Of a DNA stretch of 64,000 nucleotides, positions 62,555-64,000 are shown piece by piece (the stretch's first letter is position 1; every line of letters starts with the position of its first letter). Source of the stretch: an uncultured Christensenella sp. GTDB lineage: Bacteria; Bacillota; Clostridia; Christensenellales; Borkfalkiaceae. Position numbers and translations under genes: made by a program. The stretch spans positions 19,105-83,104 of the forward strand of contig CAJUHT010000003.1 of the NCBI GenBank assembly GCA_910586035.1. Reading direction: 5' to 3'. The notes under the pieces were generated by a model. It did not search any database. It was not told where the DNA came from and saw only the letters and a program-made list of their open reading frames with translations.

Positions 62555-63013
62555 TTACTTCTTTTCCCTTAACCGCATTTCCGAAAAGAAACGCGATAAA
62601 ATTGCGCGGCACTCCGCCTCCATTACGCCCCCCTCGACTTCTACCGTATGGTTTAAAAGGTTGGCGTTGGCAAGCTCGCCCGTAAGCGAACGCCCCTTAT
62701 CCTCGGGCGCACCGTAATAAATCTTTTTGATACGGGCGTTTAAAGCCGCGCCCATACACATAGGGCAGGGCTCCAAAGTTACGTACAAATCGCATTCGGG
62801 TATGCGCCAGCTCTTCAATTTTTTGCACGCCTTTTCTATCGCTTCTATTTCGGCGTGCGCGGTGGCAATCTGCCTTTTGGTGCGGCGGTTGTGCCCGCGG
62901 GCAATAACTTTGCCGTTTAAAACGACTACCGCGCCGATGGGCACCTCGCCCTCCGTCAACGCTTTTTCCGCGCATTTTAGCGCGCTTACCATAAATTTAT
63001 TTTTTTCTTCCAT
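62555..63013 (-). CDS. tadA: tRNA-specific adenosine deaminase
   Basis: A 152-aa zinc deaminase with H53-A-E55 (TAHAEIEAI) and P-C83-P-M-C86, the zinc ligands and proton shuttle of the family. The GEVPIGAVVV start and NLLNHTVEVEGGVMEAEC end are typical of TadA, which converts the wobble adenosine of tRNA-Arg(ACG) to inosine. The start overlaps the end of the M14 peptidase gene by 17 nt. Confidence 0.94.
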   Translation of the reverse strand: MEEKNKFMVSALKCAEKALTEGEVPIGAVVVLNGKVIARGHNRRTKRQIATAHAEIEAIEKACKKLKSWRIPECDLYVTLEPCPMCMGAALNARIKKIYYGAPEDKGRSLTGELANANLLNHTVEVEGGVMEAECRAILSRFFSEMRLREKK

Positions 63014-63731
63014 ACTTTTCCGTAAAATATTTCAATAGCCCAAAGCACTCCCTTATGCTTCCAAGCTTTTTTATGGGGTGTTGAAGCCTATCGTCGCCGC
63101 ACTCTACCGTATATGCGGGTATTCCGAGTTTTTGTATGCACCAATCTTTATATCCGCCCGCGCTACCCGTAATTTTTTTTGCGGCGTAACCCGTATAGTC
63201 GGAGATAATTTTCGCGCCGCGCTCGTCCCCCGCGCCGTTAAACTCCCAATATATTTCGCCCCCCTTTGTGTGAAAGGACAGCGTAACGTTTGGTTTTATC
63301 CTTTCGGTAAAGCGGACGAGAGCCGCGCTTTCGCACTCCGAGTGCGGGCAATCGCCAATGCAGTTTTCACTGCCGCGTCGGCGGGTGTTCAGCCTGCCGG
63401 TACCCCAGCAGGCGTTAAAATTACAGTTTAAGTCTACACCCCGCCCGTTGGCTTTCCACATAGGGTAGCCGTTTTCGCAAAGACAGACCCCGTCGGGATT
63501 TAGCAATGGAACTATCCAACCGCCGCCGCTTACGCCCTCCCTTATATGTCTGAGGGCAAGCAGAGCGGTTATATACTCCCTCGCGTGAACGGCGTACACG
63601 GCAATAAACTGTTTGCCGTAGTCGCTCCCCACGTGAAAGGCGTAAATATTTCTTCCCTGTGCCGTATAGCCTATAACGCACTTTTTAAGCGCGTAACGTT
63701 GGTAAAATTTGGTAACTTTCTCGTATATCAC
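62997..63731 (-). CDS. M14-family zinc carboxypeptidase, cytoplasmic
   Basis: A 244-aa enzyme with zinc ligands H49xxE52 (VHAREY) and H154 (LSFHTKGGEIYW), the NPDG segment (78-81), GRGVDLNCNF (97-106), and a catalytic glutamate near 210 (YTVECG). This fits a compact M14 carboxypeptidase, such as those acting on muropeptides or gamma-D-glutamyl bonds. There is no signal peptide, so it may act on imported peptides. The start is a GTG at 63731 with no ribosome site; TAAAAT lies 5 nt before it, a possible leaderless arrangement without a good -35. It lies between rlmH and tadA. Confidence 0.85.
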   Translation of the reverse strand: MIYEKVTKFYQRYALKKCVIGYTAQGRNIYAFHVGSDYGKQFIAVYAVHAREYITALLALRHIREGVSGGGWIVPLLNPDGVCLCENGYPMWKANGRGVDLNCNFNACWGTGRLNTRRRGSENCIGDCPHSECESAALVRFTERIKPNVTLSFHTKGGEIYWEFNGAGDERGAKIISDYTGYAAKKITGSAGGYKDWCIQKLGIPAYTVECGDDRLQHPIKKLGSIRECFGLLKYFTEKYGRKK

Positions 63732-63781
63732 ACAATATTTTACTGTGCTCGCGCCAATTATTAGAAGTTTTAACGCACAAT

Positions 63782-64000
63782 TTATTTGTGGTATTCGCTT
63801 CCCGCATTAAGCATAAAGGAGCGGTAAACCTGCTCCAAGAGAATTACGCGCATCAGCTGGTGAGGAAAAGTCATTTGCGAAAAGGACAGTTTTAAGTCCG
63901 CCGCACTCTTAACGCAATCGGCAAGCCCGCAGGAAGAGCCTATTATAAAGGTTATTTCTTCCCCCCTGTCCGTAAGCGCTTTTAACCTTTCGGCAAGCGC
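63782..64000 (-). CDS. rlmH: 23S rRNA (pseudouridine-1915-N3)-methyltransferase, C-terminal part
   Basis: The last 72 residues of a SPOUT methyltransferase; the 5' end lies beyond the window. The stretches FIIGSSCGLAD and LSFSQMTFPHQLMRVILLEQ, with the ending YHK, match RlmH closely. The family uses S-adenosylmethionine to methylate helix 69 of 23S rRNA. The stop is 50 bp before the M14 gene. Confidence 0.93.
   Translation of the reverse strand, partial: ALAERLKALTDRGEEITFIIGSSCGLADCVKSAADLKLSFSQMTFPHQLMRVILLEQVYRSFMLNAGSEYHK

Overview
The window reads as a chromosomal segment of an uncultured low-GC-lineage Gram-positive, most likely a gut Clostridia (Bacillota). The reasons are a large Gram-positive-type SRP RNA, an rlmH-like gene end, a prs-pth-mfd order, an OmpR/HisKA pair, a NatAB-like ABC exporter, UppP, strong TTGACA/TATAAT promoters, and no outer-membrane genes. 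No rRNA, tRNA, CRISPR array, transposase or phage gene was seen. The genus cannot be decided from this sequence alone.

Region 1 (1-32.2 kb, all minus strand) is the unusual part. A consensus promoter at 32183-32211 precedes a run of seven same-strand genes. In transcription order they are: (i) a protein with a GH3-glycosidase-like but apparently catalytically dead N-terminus, two membrane helices and a degenerate McrB-like AAA+ domain; (ii) a membrane-anchored McrB-like AAA+ ATPase; (iii) a soluble protein whose N-terminus recalls the DUF2357 (McrC-partner) family and whose C-terminal half is a long coiled coil without visible nuclease; (iv) a second membrane-anchored McrB-like ATPase, identical to (ii) over its C-terminal 374 residues; (v) a 2052-residue and (vi) a 5415-residue protein, each with an N-terminal membrane anchor followed by dozens of YDG/MBG-type Ig-like modules; (vii) a polytopic membrane protein cut by the window edge. 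I read this as one envelope-associated, ATP-driven system with giant surface filaments. Its function is unknown to me.

Region 2 (32.3-46.8 kb) is mostly housekeeping. It holds a Pr6Pr-like membrane protein, two FAD-dependent oxidoreductases with a ferritin-like protein next to them, the uvrB-uvrA operon, tcdA, a two-component system, and on the plus strand a radical-SAM DNA repair pair. Two minus-strand genes (tcdA and the HI0933-type flavoprotein) have promoters placed so that the transcript should begin at the ATG, that is, leaderless.

Region 3 (46.8-52.5 kb) holds a small XRE repressor divergent from a two-gene membrane operon with two palindromic operators, a DUF975 protein with an Mrp-type ATPase, SRP RNA, and an ABC exporter. 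The exporter's promoter combines a 9-bp poly-G tract with a 23-bp palindrome.

Region 4 (52.7-64 kb) holds uppP, a large lipoprotein, mfd, pth and prs on the minus strand. A probable structured small RNA with its own promoter and terminator follows, upstream of a zinc-ribbon/CFI-box protein. The window ends with tadA, an M14 peptidase and the end of rlmH.
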